Origin: JAKACA01 sp050744865 | GTDB lineage: Bacteria > Actinomycetota > Acidimicrobiia > Acidimicrobiales > Bog-793 | Assembly: GCA_050744865.1 (NCBI GenBank) | Contig: JBOGHW010000003.1 | Span: 1-64,000, forward strand | DNA length: 64,000 bases | Reading direction: 5' to 3' | Shown here: piece after piece, positions 34,421 through 43,670 of the stretch | How the letters are laid out: the number at the start of each line of letters is the position of its first letter | How positions within the stretch are numbered: position 1 is the first letter of the stretch | Program-made: the position numbers and the translations under genes | Notes under the pieces: generated by a model | Told to the model about the DNA's origin: nothing | Seen by the model: the letters and a program-made list of their open reading frames with translations, nothing else | Databases searched by the model: none

Positions 34421-37400
34421 CTACGAGGCGAGAGGCCCACTGGCCTTCAGCAGCTTGCGAATCTCCTGCAAGGCGACTGCGACAGTTGCGAGCTCGCTGC
34501 GCCCGCTGGCTGCGATCTCGTCGAGGGCCACAAGGCTGCGGTCCGCCGTGCCTCCGATGTTGCCGAGCCAGGCGGCCACCCGCGCCGGCCCGCTCTCGTC
34601 GGGGCTGCCCCCTGGCACTGCCTCGGCACCGTTGCCCTCGGCGCCACTCGAGCCGCTCTCGTTGGGCACCGTGAGGCTCAGCACCTCGGCCGTCATAGCC
34701 GCCCGGGCCGAGTAGAGGTCCTCGCGCACGGCGGCGCGGGCAAGGGCTTGCCAGCGGTCACCGCGCGGCAAGGCGAGTATCCGATCGCGCAGCCAGTCGA
34801 GCCAGAGGCGCTCTCCGAGGGCGAAGTAGACGGCGGCGGCGCTCTCGATCGAGCAGGAGGATCCCCTGGCAATGTCCGCAAGATCCAGGCCCGAGAAGAG
34901 ATCCGACAGACCGGCGATCCGGTGGGCGAGCGCCAGCGGGGTCCCGGTCGCAACATAACGGTCGACAGCGGCCGCCTGGGCAGCCGCGTCCGCCGGGCCT
35001 ACGAGGTCCACGAGGTGTTCGGCCAGATAGGTGAGACCTGGTGCAAAGTCGAGCACGGTCTTGTTCACGTCGAGCGGCAGCCGCCGGTGAACGAGCAGCC
35101 AACGACACGCTCGCTCGACGAGCTTGCGGGCTTCCAGCACGAGCTCCACTTGCGTCGGGGCCGGCACGACGCTGTCAAGAGCCTCGATCTCGGCCCATAG
35201 CGAGTCCATGCCGAACATCTCCCAGGCGGCGAAGTGGGCCCGTGCGATGTCGGGAGTCGAGCAGCCGGTCTCGTCAGCGAGGCGAAACACGAGCGTCGTG
35301 CCAGCGCGGTTGACCATCGAGTTGGTGATGACCGTAGCCACGATCTCGCGTCTCAACGGGTGGTCGAGCAGCTCCGAGAGGTGGCGCGCCCGTACGGCGG
35401 GAGGGAAGTAGAGCTCGAGAGACTTGGCGAAGTAAGGGTCCTCGGGCAAGTCCGAAGCAAGCAGCTCCGAGCAGATCGCCGCCTTTGCGTAGGCAAGCAC
35501 GACCGCCAGTTCCGGCATGGTCAGTCCGCGCCCCACCGCCCCGCGGGTCCGGAGCTCCTCGTCGGAGGGCAGGAACTCGATGGCGCGGTTGAGGCCCGAG
35601 CGCTCGAGGGCACTCAGTGTGCGGGCGTGAACGTCGAGCATCGAGAGCGATTGCGAGACCGAGCTGTACAGCACCCTCGTCTGCCCGTCGTTGTCCTCTA
35701 GGACGTGGGCGGCTATGTCGTCGGTCATCTCGGCCAACAAGTCGTCGCGCTGGCGCATGGTCAGGGCGCCGTCGTCGATCGCCCGCCCGAGCAGGATCTT
35801 GATGTTCACCTCGTGATCGGAAGTATCGACGCCGGCGGAGTTGTCTATGGCGTCTGTGTTGATACGCCCGCCGGCGAGAGCGAACTCGATGCGGCCAAGC
35901 TGCGTGAAGCCGAGGTTGCCCCCTTCGCCGACGACCCGGCAGCGCAGGTCGGAGCCGTTCACCCGCACGCCGTCGTTCGTCTTGTCCCCCGCCTCCGCAT
36001 TGGTCTCTGCCGAGGACTTCACGTAGGTTCCGATGCCCCCGTTCCACAACAGGTCGACAGGTGCCCGCAGTATCGCCTTGATGACGTCGTCCGGGCGAAC
36101 GGGCTCGTCGCCGGCCTCCAGGCCGAGAACGGTGCGTGCCCGGGCCGAAAGCGGCACCGTCTTGGAGGTCCGCTTGTAGATGCCGCCCCCGGCAGAGATC
36201 AGGTTCTTGGCGTAGTCCGCCCAGGAAGACCGCGGGAGCTCGAACATGCGGGCACGCTCGGCGAACGACGTGGCAGGCTCAGGGTCGGGATCGATGAAGA
36301 TGTGCCTGTGGTCGAAGGCCGCCACGAGCCTCAGCGACTGCGAGAGCAGCATGCCGTTGCCGAAAACGTCGCCTGACATGTCGCCGATACCCACGACCGA
36401 GACGGGGTCGGCCGAGACGTCGACACCCATGTCACGGAAGTGTCGGCGCACAGACACAAACGCTCCTTTGGCCGTGATGCCCATCGCCTTGTGGTCGTAG
36501 CCCGACGAGCCGCCTGAAGCAAAGGCGTCACCGAGCCAGAATCCGTATTCCAACGATATTGCGTTGGCGATATCCGAGAACGTGGCCGTCCCCTTGTCGG
36601 CGGCCACTACCAGGTACGGGTCGTCCGAGTCGTGACGCACGACGCGGGCGGGCGGTGCCACCTCGCCTCCCACGAGATTGTCGGCGACATCCAGCAGGGC
36701 GCGGATGAACGTCTGGTAGCAGGCGATCGCCTCGGCTTGAAGGGCGTCGTAACCGTCCGACGGCGGTGCCTTCAGCACGAAGCCGCCTTTGGCGCCACCC
36801 GGGACGATCACGGCGTTCTTCACAGCCTGGGCCTTCATGAGCCCCAAGATCTCGGTCCGGTAGTCCTCGAGGCGGTCAGACCAGCGAAGGCCACCCCGGG
36901 CCACCCTCGCCGTGCGCATGTGCACTCCCTCGACCCTGGGCGAGTAGACGAACGTCTCGAACATCGGCCTCGGTAAAGGGCAATCCGGCACGAGCGCCGG
37001 GTTCAGCTTGATAGAGAGCCACGGCTTGTAGCCGCCTGTGGCGTCGATCTGGTAGAAGTTCGTGCGCAGCGTCGCCTGCACGACACCCAACATGCGACGA
37101 AGCACCTGGTCCTCGTTGAGATTGGCGACCGCGTCGAGACCCATCTCGAAGCGGGCAACGATCTCGTTGGCGGCCAACCCGCGCTCATCCATCGACAACA
37201 CGGCGTCGGGGTCATGGCGAACATGGAAGATCTCCAACAGCTGCCTGGCCAGGACGGGGTTGTTGGCAAGAGTCATCGCTATGTGCTGCAAGCTGAAGGT
37301 CGTCCCCGCCTGCCGGAGGTAGCGGGCATAAGCGCGGAGCACGATGACGTCGCGGATAGGCAGGCCGGCACCGAGCACGAGGCGGTTGAAGGCGTCGTTG

Positions 37401-39364
37401 TCGACAGTCCCTCGCCAAACCTGCAAGAAGGCGTGCTGGAACCTGTCGCGCACCTCCGTCGAGTCGAAGGCGGCAGGCTGCACAGACCGCAGGCCGAAGT
37501 CGTAGATCCAAGCTGTTGCGCCGTCCATCGGCGACACCTCGTACGGGCGCTCCTCACCTACCTGCAAGCCCATGTTCTCCAGCAGGGGGAGCACGGTCGA
37601 CAGCGTCATGCGGTCGCGGGCCTGGTAGAGCTTCAGCCGGAAGCCGTTCTCCGGAGACTCGATCGGCCGGTAGAGATTGACCGTGAAACCGCCCTCGTCG
37701 GAGGGGAGCGACAGTATGTGCTTCAGGTCGGACACGGCCGCCTGGGCCGAGAAGTCCTCCATGTACGAGTTCGGGAACGCATCGCCGTAGGACCTGTAGA
37801 GCCCCAGACCGCGCTCTTCGCCGAAGTCCGCGACCAGCACGTCGCGAAGATCGTCGCTCCAAAGGCGCATCGCCTCGGTCAGGAGGGCTTCCAGCTCGGC
37901 GGTGTCGGCGTCGGACTCGAGGTTGCCGGCGCCATCGGCGGTCTCGGTATAGATGACGAGGTGGAGGCGCGCCAGCACGGATTCCCCGACGCGAGCCGCG
38001 TACTCGAGATGGATCCCCCCGAAGGCCTTGAGCAGCAAGGTCTGTATCCGCTGCTCGAGAACCGGTGTCAAGCGGTTGCGCGGCAGGAAGACCAGGCAGG
38101 AGACGAAGCGCCCGAAGTCGTCATGACGCACGAGCAGGCGCAGTCGCTCGCGGTCCTGCAGGCCGAGGATTGCTGTGGCTTGCTCGAACAGCTCGTCGGC
38201 ACTGATCTGGAACAGCTCGTCGCGGGGATAGCCGTCGAGCACCTCCCTCAGCGCCTTGCCGCTGTGGCTTGCCGGCTCAAAGCCTGCGCGCTCGACCACC
38301 TGGGCCACTTTCCGGCGCAAGAGCGGGATCTGGTCCGGCCACTGCTTGTAGACGTTCGTCGTGTACAGGCCGAGAAAGCGCCGCTCCGACACCACGGTGC
38401 CTTGGTCGTCGAATCCCTTGACTCCGACGTAGTCCAGGTAGCTCGGGCGATGGACCGTGCTGCGAGACGACGCCTTGGTGACGTTGAGGATTACAGGCTC
38501 GAGCGCCCTGCGCCGCACCTCTGGAGGAAGCTTGGCGAAGCTGTGTCCCGCCGCTCGTTGCTCCGGGCCCTGCCGGAGGATGCCGAGTCCCGAGCCCACC
38601 CGAGCTCGCAGCACGACCTCACCTGTCCCGTCGTCAAGCTCGTACTCGCGATAGCCGAGGAAGACGAAGTGCCCGTCCGCCAACCACCTGAGAAGCTCCG
38701 CGACTTCCTCCGAGTCGTCCTCGTCGACCGCCGCCGGGCGCGAGTTGCCTGGCGCACCGGCCAGCTCGGCGGCGATGTCGATGGCCTTTTGGCGCATGGC
38801 AGCCCAGTCCTGCACAGCTGCCATGACGTCACCGACGACGCGCTCGATGTCGTCGCGCAACTCGTCGAGAGTCGCCTCGTCGGTCTCCCGGTTGACCTCG
38901 AGGTGTATGAAGGACTCACGCCTGCCGTCCTCGGTGCCCACCGCTGTGATCTGGCCGATGTCGTCGCGCTCGACGCACAGGACCGGATGGACGATGAGGT
39001 GGATGCCGAGACGGTGGCGAGACACCTCCATCGACACAGAGTCGACGAGGAACGGCACGTCCTCACTGACGACCTCGATGATCGTGTGCTGCGACACGAA
39101 GCCGTATCGATCCAGGTCAGGGGCATATGCCCTCACCTTGATCTCGCTCGGCTGGCGCGTCATGCCCATCGTCATGTGCGCCATGGCGGCGCCGTAAAGA
39201 TCGGCGATCCTCCGCTCGGTGAGGTCAGCTGGGTCCGTGGCGGCGTAGTACTGCCCGACGAAGGGCGTGAAGAAGGCGAGCTGATCGTCGGTGAGCCGTT
39301 TGGCTGCGTGTGCAGTTATCCGGCCCATGACGTCGGCCCGGACCTCGGACGCCGCTGTCCCCAT
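34421..39364 (-). CDS. gdhB: NAD-specific glutamate dehydrogenase, 180-kDa class
   Basis: 1647 residues, the size of this large GDH class. The N-terminal about 600 residues hold regulatory ACT-like domains (HTIIEVVSEDVPFLVDS near 94). The catalytic dehydrogenase region is central: GGLRWSDRLEDYRTE near 818 and the active-site lysine in GGAKGGF near 857, then NGGIGTYVK near 1108 and GEGGNLGFTQ near 1144. It interconverts glutamate with 2-oxoglutarate and ammonia using NAD and is usually catabolic. The C-terminal about 350 residues are the helical domain of the class. An A-rich AAAGGG site precedes ATG 39364. Single gene. Confidence 0.93.
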   Translation of the reverse strand: MGTAASEVRADVMGRITAHAAKRLTDDQLAFFTPFVGQYYAATDPADLTERRIADLYGAAMAHMTMGMTRQPSEIKVRAYAPDLDRYGFVSQHTIIEVVSEDVPFLVDSVSMEVSRHRLGIHLIVHPVLCVERDDIGQITAVGTEDGRRESFIHLEVNRETDEATLDELRDDIERVVGDVMAAVQDWAAMRQKAIDIAAELAGAPGNSRPAAVDEDDSEEVAELLRWLADGHFVFLGYREYELDDGTGEVVLRARVGSGLGILRQGPEQRAAGHSFAKLPPEVRRRALEPVILNVTKASSRSTVHRPSYLDYVGVKGFDDQGTVVSERRFLGLYTTNVYKQWPDQIPLLRRKVAQVVERAGFEPASHSGKALREVLDGYPRDELFQISADELFEQATAILGLQDRERLRLLVRHDDFGRFVSCLVFLPRNRLTPVLEQRIQTLLLKAFGGIHLEYAARVGESVLARLHLVIYTETADGAGNLESDADTAELEALLTEAMRLWSDDLRDVLVADFGEERGLGLYRSYGDAFPNSYMEDFSAQAAVSDLKHILSLPSDEGGFTVNLYRPIESPENGFRLKLYQARDRMTLSTVLPLLENMGLQVGEERPYEVSPMDGATAWIYDFGLRSVQPAAFDSTEVRDRFQHAFLQVWRGTVDNDAFNRLVLGAGLPIRDVIVLRAYARYLRQAGTTFSLQHIAMTLANNPVLARQLLEIFHVRHDPDAVLSMDERGLAANEIVARFEMGLDAVANLNEDQVLRRMLGVVQATLRTNFYQIDATGGYKPWLSIKLNPALVPDCPLPRPMFETFVYSPRVEGVHMRTARVARGGLRWSDRLEDYRTEILGLMKAQAVKNAVIVPGGAKGGFVLKAPPSDGYDALQAEAIACYQTFIRALLDVADNLVGGEVAPPARVVRHDSDDPYLVVAADKGTATFSDIANAISLEYGFWLGDAFASGGSSGYDHKAMGITAKGAFVSVRRHFRDMGVDVSADPVSVVGIGDMSGDVFGNGMLLSQSLRLVAAFDHRHIFIDPDPEPATSFAERARMFELPRSSWADYAKNLISAGGGIYKRTSKTVPLSARARTVLGLEAGDEPVRPDDVIKAILRAPVDLLWNGGIGTYVKSSAETNAEAGDKTNDGVRVNGSDLRCRVVGEGGNLGFTQLGRIEFALAGGRINTDAIDNSAGVDTSDHEVNIKILLGRAIDDGALTMRQRDDLLAEMTDDIAAHVLEDNDGQTRVLYSSVSQSLSMLDVHARTLSALERSGLNRAIEFLPSDEELRTRGAVGRGLTMPELAVVLAYAKAAICSELLASDLPEDPYFAKSLELYFPPAVRARHLSELLDHPLRREIVATVITNSMVNRAGTTLVFRLADETGCSTPDIARAHFAAWEMFGMDSLWAEIEALDSVVPAPTQVELVLEARKLVERACRWLLVHRRLPLDVNKTVLDFAPGLTYLAEHLVDLVGPADAAAQAAAVDRYVATGTPLALAHRIAGLSDLFSGLDLADIARGSSCSIESAAAVYFALGERLWLDWLRDRILALPRGDRWQALARAAVREDLYSARAAMTAEVLSLTVPNESGSSGAEGNGAEAVPGGSPDESGPARVAAWLGNIGGTADRSLVALDEIAASGRSELATVAVALQEIRKLLKASGPLAS

Positions 39365-39571
39365 GTCCGTCCCTTTCTTCGTGATCTCAGCTCTTAGTCT
39401 GCTCCCGGCGGGAGGGGGCCGCGCAACTTTGGGGCCACGAGACTCTCAGGTCCGTTCTATCGCCGCCGTCACGGGATCAGCCGGCTCGAAGGCGGCACCG
39501 ATCAGGCCAGAGCAGACCGTCGCGTGCCGCTCGAGCTTCAACTTCCAGCACGCCAGCGCTACTTGCGTAGC

Positions 39572-40003
39572 TCAGCGGGCATTTATGTACTCGAACAACG
39601 CCTTCCGATCGCCCTCGAGCTCGTCGATGCGGCTCTTTACGACGTCGCCGATGCTCACGATCCCGGCTAGCTCGGCTCCCACGATGACGGGAACGTGCCG
39701 GATGCGGTGCTCGGTCATCGTCACCATGATCGAGTCGAGGGCATCACCTGGTGAGCACGTGAGCACGTCGGCGGACATGATTGACGACACGGGCTGCTCC
39801 AACACCCCGGCGCCGGTCGCTCTTAAGGCACGGACTACGTCCCTCTCGGAGATGATCCCGTCGACACTCGAGCCAGTAGCCGACACCACGAGGGCTCCTA
39901 CGTTGTTCTCGCCCAGCGCCTCGACCGCCTCAGAGATCGAGGCAGTAGGCGCGATGGTCGCCACGGAGGCGCCCTTGGCAGCCAGCAATCCGGAGATCTT
40001 CAT
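39572..40003 (-). CDS. Tandem CBS-domain protein
   Basis: 143 residues from ATG 40003, set by GGAGG seven bases upstream; a frame of ten more codons exists. Two CBS domains fill the protein: the first around VGALVV...DGIISERDVVRAL (27-70), the second around IRHVPVIV...GIVSIGDVV (80-128). Such stand-alone pairs bind adenine nucleotides and usually regulate another protein. The partner is not evident from the neighbours. Confidence 0.85.
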   Translation of the reverse strand: MKISGLLAAKGASVATIAPTASISEAVEALGENNVGALVVSATGSSVDGIISERDVVRALRATGAGVLEQPVSSIMSADVLTCSPGDALDSIMVTMTEHRIRHVPVIVGAELAGIVSIGDVVKSRIDELEGDRKALFEYINAR

Positions 40004-40102
40004 CGTGTCCTCCTTGCCGTAGCAAGGAAGCAATGCTAGCCAGGCTCGGCAAGCCAGGCTCGCAAACTGCTCTGCCTGGCGAGCGGCAGCCTCTCGCCTC
40101 GC

Positions 40103-40654
40103 CTAGGCGGGGCGGTAGTCGGGAACGACCTCACGGGCCACGAGACCGAGCGGTGTCTCGTCGTACATCGTCAGGAATCTCAGGGGTGGCGAGTAGGCGT
40201 GGATGCTGACAGCGGGATGGCCGTCGGCATAGGCGACGTCGTGGACGTGAGCCGGCCCGAAACAGCCGCGCTCGCCCGGCCCGAACTGCACGGACTTCAC
40301 CGCCGCACCGCTGACGGCGCGGCTCTGCTCGTCGAGCTTGCCACTGGTCACGTAGAAGCCTCCCGAGGCACCCCCATGGTCGTGCCACCCGGACGACTGG
40401 TCGAACTCCCAAGACAGGACACGCACCTCGTAGTTGCCAGCATTGTGGAGCAACAGCCACCAGCGCTCGTCGAAGCTGTCGACGACCAGGTCCTCCCAGA
40501 GCTCAGGCCTCAAGGCGACCTCGCTGGCGGCGCGCTCCAGCTCGCTCGGCGTAAGCCGGCCAGCGGGCAGATGCAAAGAAGCAAGCAGGTCGGAGATGGC
40601 AGCCGCCTTGACAGGCGGGGCTTCGCTCGACGTAGAGAGATCAGTCATTGTCAT
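40103..40654 (-). CDS. Cysteine dioxygenase, type I
   Basis: About 183 residues from ATG 40654; in-frame ATGs at 40672 and 40648 are alternatives and no ribosome binding site decides. The cupin iron site is shown by WHDHGGASGGF near 92-102 and the last histidine in HVHDVAY near 140. The enzyme oxidises L-cysteine to cysteine sulfinate in the cytoplasm. The upstream 60 bases are unusually AT-rich for this genome and may hold the promoter, with a short or absent leader. It lies 94 bases from the pyridoxamine oxidase gene on the same strand. Confidence 0.85.
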   Translation of the reverse strand: MTMTDLSTSSEAPPVKAAAISDLLASLHLPAGRLTPSELERAASEVALRPELWEDLVVDSFDERWWLLLHNAGNYEVRVLSWEFDQSSGWHDHGGASGGFYVTSGKLDEQSRAVSGAAVKSVQFGPGERGCFGPAHVHDVAYADGHPAVSIHAYSPPLRFLTMYDETPLGLVAREVVPDYRPA

Positions 40655-40748
40655 CAAGTCTATGATATTCATCGCTAATATGTCCAGTAGGGCAACAGCC
40701 CCTTCATTGTGACACTCCCCCGTATCGGAGAGCGCCATGCAGGTAATC

Positions 40749-41363
40749 TCAGGGCTGCAGTCGTTCCATCACCCAGCCAACCGCCTCCTGCCGGTAGGCG
40801 AGGCGATCGTGCAATCTGTCGTCGCGGTTCTGCCAGAATTCGAAGGCATCAGGACGGATCCTGTAACCGCCCCACCACTCGGGCCGAGGAACGGGGTGGC
40901 CGGCGTACTCGCCGGCCACCGCCGCGATCTGCTCGTCGAGCACCGCCCGGCTCGCCACCACCTTGCTCTGGCGCGAGGCCCAGGCGCCGACCTGGGCCCC
41001 GAACGGACGCGTGGCGAAGTAGGAATCGGACTCCTCGCCGCTCAAGCGCTCGGCGCCGCCCTCGATCCGCACCTGCCGGCCCAGCTCGTCCCAGTGGAAT
41101 AGCAACGCCGCGTGAGGCCGCCCGGCAAGCTCTCCCGCCTTGCGGCTCCCGTAATTCGTATGAAACACGAATCCCGCGTCATCCCACCGCTTGCACAGCA
41201 CCATTCGGAGCGAAGGCCGACCGTCTCCCCCGACAGTCGCCAGCGCGACCGCCTCGGGGACCCTGACGGCAGCTGCCGCTTGTGCGTACCACCGCCCGAA
41301 CTGCTCGAAGGGATCCGCCGAGGCGTCGTCTTCGGAGAGCGGTTGCGTGTGGTCGAGCACCAT
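40749..41363 (-). CDS. pdxH: Pyridoxamine 5'-phosphate oxidase
   Basis: 204 residues from ATG 41363. Family motifs in order: ADPFEQFGRWYAQA near 16-29, LRMVLCKRWDDAGFVFHTNYGSRK (a landmark at about 52-75 with FMN and PLP contacts), ALLFHWDELGRQVRIEG near 87, and the C-terminal RIRPDAFEFWQNRDDRLHDR near 169-188. It makes pyridoxal phosphate with FMN and oxygen. Several PLP enzymes are in the neighbourhood (threonine aldolase, MalY, decarboxylases). The longer frame to 41618 is low in family similarity and rejected. Confidence 0.92.
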   Translation of the reverse strand: MVLDHTQPLSEDDASADPFEQFGRWYAQAAAAVRVPEAVALATVGGDGRPSLRMVLCKRWDDAGFVFHTNYGSRKAGELAGRPHAALLFHWDELGRQVRIEGGAERLSGEESDSYFATRPFGAQVGAWASRQSKVVASRAVLDEQIAAVAGEYAGHPVPRPEWWGGYRIRPDAFEFWQNRDDRLHDRLAYRQEAVGWVMERLQP

Positions 41364-41790
41364 CGAAGGCCAGGCTAACCGGTTGCGCAAATCTCTTGAT
41401 TGAGGGTGGCTCTGGGCGGGTAGTCCCAAGTCAGCTATGCGATGCATCCTGCGCCTGCCCGGGCATGACGCCGGCCGAAGCCTGCCGGAGAGCTTTGACG
41501 CTGCGGCGGCCGGCGGTTGCTCGGAGCGAGGGCTGCGAGCGGCAGCCTCGAGGTGCCGGCACCGACAGCAGTACCAACGCCGCCACGAGGATCGCCTCCA
41601 GTACCGGCCGCCTCGCACCGCTCATCCCGCCGACCGCAAGATGCGCCTCCTTATGACGATTGCCGCTGCGATCGCTGGTTTGCCTGCATGGGTGGTGTGC
41701 GAGGAGTCATCGCTGACCGGCCCCTACCGTCCGCGAGAACGGCGTCGGTGCGCAAGGTAGCCCTCCGGCTGCCGTCTGCCCGATAAGGAC
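41364..41790. other. Gap between pdxH and threonine aldolase
   Basis: 427 bases without a clear gene. A minus-strand frame 41431-41625 would encode 64 residues with a signal-like start (ILVAALVLLSVPAP), and a plus-strand frame ending at 41760 also has a short hydrophobic run. Neither has a good ribosome binding site or a recognised family. I cannot decide whether a small secreted protein is encoded here. Confidence 0.4.
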
Positions 41791-42858
41791 CTAGGCAAGC
41801 ACCTCGTCTTCGACGAGACTCGCGAACTCGTCGACGTCCTGTTCGGTGGTGTCCCAAGACGTCATCAACCTGACTTCGCCTGTATGGGAGTCCCAGGTGT
41901 AGAACGCGAAGTGCTCCCTCAGCCTTGCCGCGACGGCGGCCGGTAACAGGGCGAACACGGCATTTGCCTGTACAGCCTGGGTGACCGGCACTCCAGCGGC
42001 GCGCAACCGGAGCTCGAGCCGGCGAGCCATCTCGTTGGCATGGCGAGCGCTCTCCAGCCAGAGGTCGCCGGTCAGCAACGCCTCAAGCTGCACGGAGATG
42101 AACCTCATCTTCGAGGCCAATTGCATGCCGGCTTTGCGCAGGTACCGCATGCCGTCAACCGCATCAGGGTTGAGCACCACGACAGCCTCGCCGAGCATGG
42201 CGCCGTTCTTCGTGCCTCCGAACGACAGCACGTCGACCCCGACGTCTGTCGTCAAAGCCCGTAGCGGCAGGTCCAGCCAGGCGGCCGCGTTGCAAAGGCG
42301 GGCGCCGTCCATGTGCAACAGCAGCCCGTGGCCGTGCGCCGCCTTTGCCAGAGCCGCCAACTCGTCGACGGTGTAGCAGGTGCCGAGCTCGGTGGCTTGG
42401 CTGACGGAGACCACCTTGGGCTGTGCCCGATGCTCGTCACCCAGTCCGGGAAGCCGAGCCTCCACCATCGCGGGGGTCAGCTTGCCGTCGATTGCGGCTG
42501 CACCGAGCAGTTTGAGGCCGGCGACTCTCTCAGGGGCGCCGCACTCGTCTACGTCGATATGGGCGGACTGAGCGCAGATGACGGCGTCCCAGCGCTTGGT
42601 CATGGCTTGGAGGCCGATGACGTTGGCGCCCGTCCCGTTGAACACCGGATAGCTGGCGCACCGGTTGCCGAAGTGTCGCTTCATCAGCTCACCGAGGCGT
42701 GCTGTGCACTCGTCTGCTCCATAGCTGGGCTGGTGCCCCGCATTGGCTTGGGCGATCGCCGCCAGTACCGCAGGATGCATACCCGCGTAGTTGTCGCTCG
42801 CGAAGTTGCGCCCCGAGGAGTGGTGCCCGGCCCCTCCGCTCAGGTCGTCGCTGTCCAT
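41791..42858 (-). CDS. Low-specificity L-threonine aldolase
   Basis: 355 residues from ATG 42858, CAGGA upstream. Fold-type I PLP enzyme with FASDNYAGMHP near 18, YGADECTARL near 42, the HMDGARLCNAA region near 195 and the Schiff-base lysine in FGGTKNGA near 215. It cleaves L-threonine/allo-threonine to glycine and acetaldehyde. Twenty-one further upstream codons are open but Pro/Arg-rich and unlike the family. It is divergent from the DUF4383 gene and so shares the intergenic region with the stress promoter at 42959. Confidence 0.9.
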   Translation of the reverse strand: MDSDDLSGGAGHHSSGRNFASDNYAGMHPAVLAAIAQANAGHQPSYGADECTARLGELMKRHFGNRCASYPVFNGTGANVIGLQAMTKRWDAVICAQSAHIDVDECGAPERVAGLKLLGAAAIDGKLTPAMVEARLPGLGDEHRAQPKVVSVSQATELGTCYTVDELAALAKAAHGHGLLLHMDGARLCNAAAWLDLPLRALTTDVGVDVLSFGGTKNGAMLGEAVVVLNPDAVDGMRYLRKAGMQLASKMRFISVQLEALLTGDLWLESARHANEMARRLELRLRAAGVPVTQAVQANAVFALLPAAVAARLREHFAFYTWDSHTGEVRLMTSWDTTEQDVDEFASLVEDEVLA

Positions 42859-42958
42859 GCCGGCAATCCTGCCACGGTCCGCCCGGGACGGGACCGGGAC
42901 GGGCGACCGCGGCACGGGCAAGGGAGCAGGGACGCGGCCACCGCGGTCCGCCGGGCGG

Positions 42959-42983
42959 GTTTGCGAGCAGCGTCCGATGGGTA
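42959..42983 (+). promoter_or_regulatory. SigB/SigF-type promoter before the second DUF4383 gene and sigma operon
   Basis: GTTT at 42959-42962 (GGTTT with the base before) and GGGTA at 42979-42983 are separated by 16 bases, 37 bases before the ATG at 43021. The spacing and bases match the promoter of the paralog at 3026-3051. Since the sigma gene is the third gene from here, this would make the sigma factor autoregulated. Confidence 0.65.
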
Positions 42984-43020
42984 ATCGTCTACCAGAGGTC
43001 TACCAGACAAGGAGGCAGAC

Positions 43021-43539
43021 ATGGCTACACATTCCACGAGAGTCCAATACAGCCAAGGCGCCACCACCCATGAGGTCGCTCACGCAGCCTGGAGCCCTGC
43101 GCAGATCGTGACGGTGGTGGTCGGCCTGTTCCTTCTGGTCACCGGAGCCGTCGGACTGGCTCACACAGGTTTCAACTTCTCGAGTGTCCCATCGACACGA
43201 CGCACTCTCTTGGGGATGCCCTTTACCTCGGTGTCGGCCCTGGCGGAGCTCATCGCCGGAGTAGTGGTGCTAGCACCCTCGGCGGCGCCGCGTGCAGCCA
43301 AGGCAACAGCGTCAGTACTGGGCGTGATAATCCTTGCCTGGGGACTGATCGTCGCCCTCGACACGGCTCCCTTCGGTCGTTACTGGGCCTATGACCGCCA
43401 AGACGGAATTCTTTACGTAGTCATCGGTGCAGTGCTGCTCGTGACCGCTGCCGTGTCGCCAGTCTTCCTGTCCCGTCGCGAGGTCCGGGTGACCGACACC
43501 GGCGCGCGGGCAGGCGACCTTCAGCAGACAGTCGGCTGA
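43021..43539 (+). CDS. DUF4383-type four-helix membrane protein, copy 2
   Basis: 172 residues with four membrane helices at about 29-48, 66-85, 92-111 and 128-147, and AAGGAGG upstream of the ATG. It is a paralog of 3111-3644, sharing AWSPAQIVTVV, VTGAVGLAHTGF, GVIILAWGLIVALD and VFLSRREV with small changes. Both have the same promoter type and both precede an RsbW-like gene, which argues for duplication of the whole module. Function unknown. Confidence 0.78.
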   Translation: MATHSTRVQYSQGATTHEVAHAAWSPAQIVTVVVGLFLLVTGAVGLAHTGFNFSSVPSTRRTLLGMPFTSVSALAELIAGVVVLAPSAAPRAAKATASVLGVIILAWGLIVALDTAPFGRYWAYDRQDGILYVVIGAVLLVTAAVSPVFLSRREVRVTDTGARAGDLQQTVG

Positions 43540-43628
43540 TGGCGCTCGACGGGCACGCACCCGACCGGCCTAGGCTTAGCCAGGTGGCCCGGCCGCCAAC
43601 TCTGCCGGAGAACAGGAGGCATCGAGCG

Positions 43629-43670
43629 ATGCGAGTGCGCCCAATTTGGGGACGTCGGCGGGAGGCGTGA
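43629..43670 (+). CDS. 13-residue mini-ORF coupled to the RsbW-like gene
   Basis: AGGAGG at 43614-43619 stands nine bases before ATG 43629. The frame encodes MRVRPIWGRRREA and ends at TGA 43668-43670, overlapping the GTG (43667) of the next gene as GTGA. GGGAGG lies only one base before that GTG, too close to serve it directly. The mini-ORF thus likely drives translation of the RsbW-like gene. The same device occurs at 2414. Confidence 0.4.
   Translation: MRVRPIWGRRREA

Noticed and set aside
37214..39397. Very long plus-strand frame opposite the glutamate dehydrogenase (also 21402-22415, 22446-23447 opposite fdsA, 7533-9419 opposite the GAF proteins)
   Set aside because: Each is antisense to a gene with clear family motifs; long antisense frames are expected from strong third-position GC bias. 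Their products show no domains.
39291..40022. 243-codon plus-strand frame over the CBS gene
   Set aside because: The minus-strand CBS protein has a good ribosome binding site and two clear CBS domains; the plus frame is Ser/Thr/Met-rich and without motifs.
41431..41760. Small secreted-protein genes between pdxH and threonine aldolase
   Set aside because: Two frames on opposite strands have short hydrophobic starts, but neither has a ribosome binding site or recognisable family, so no gene is called.
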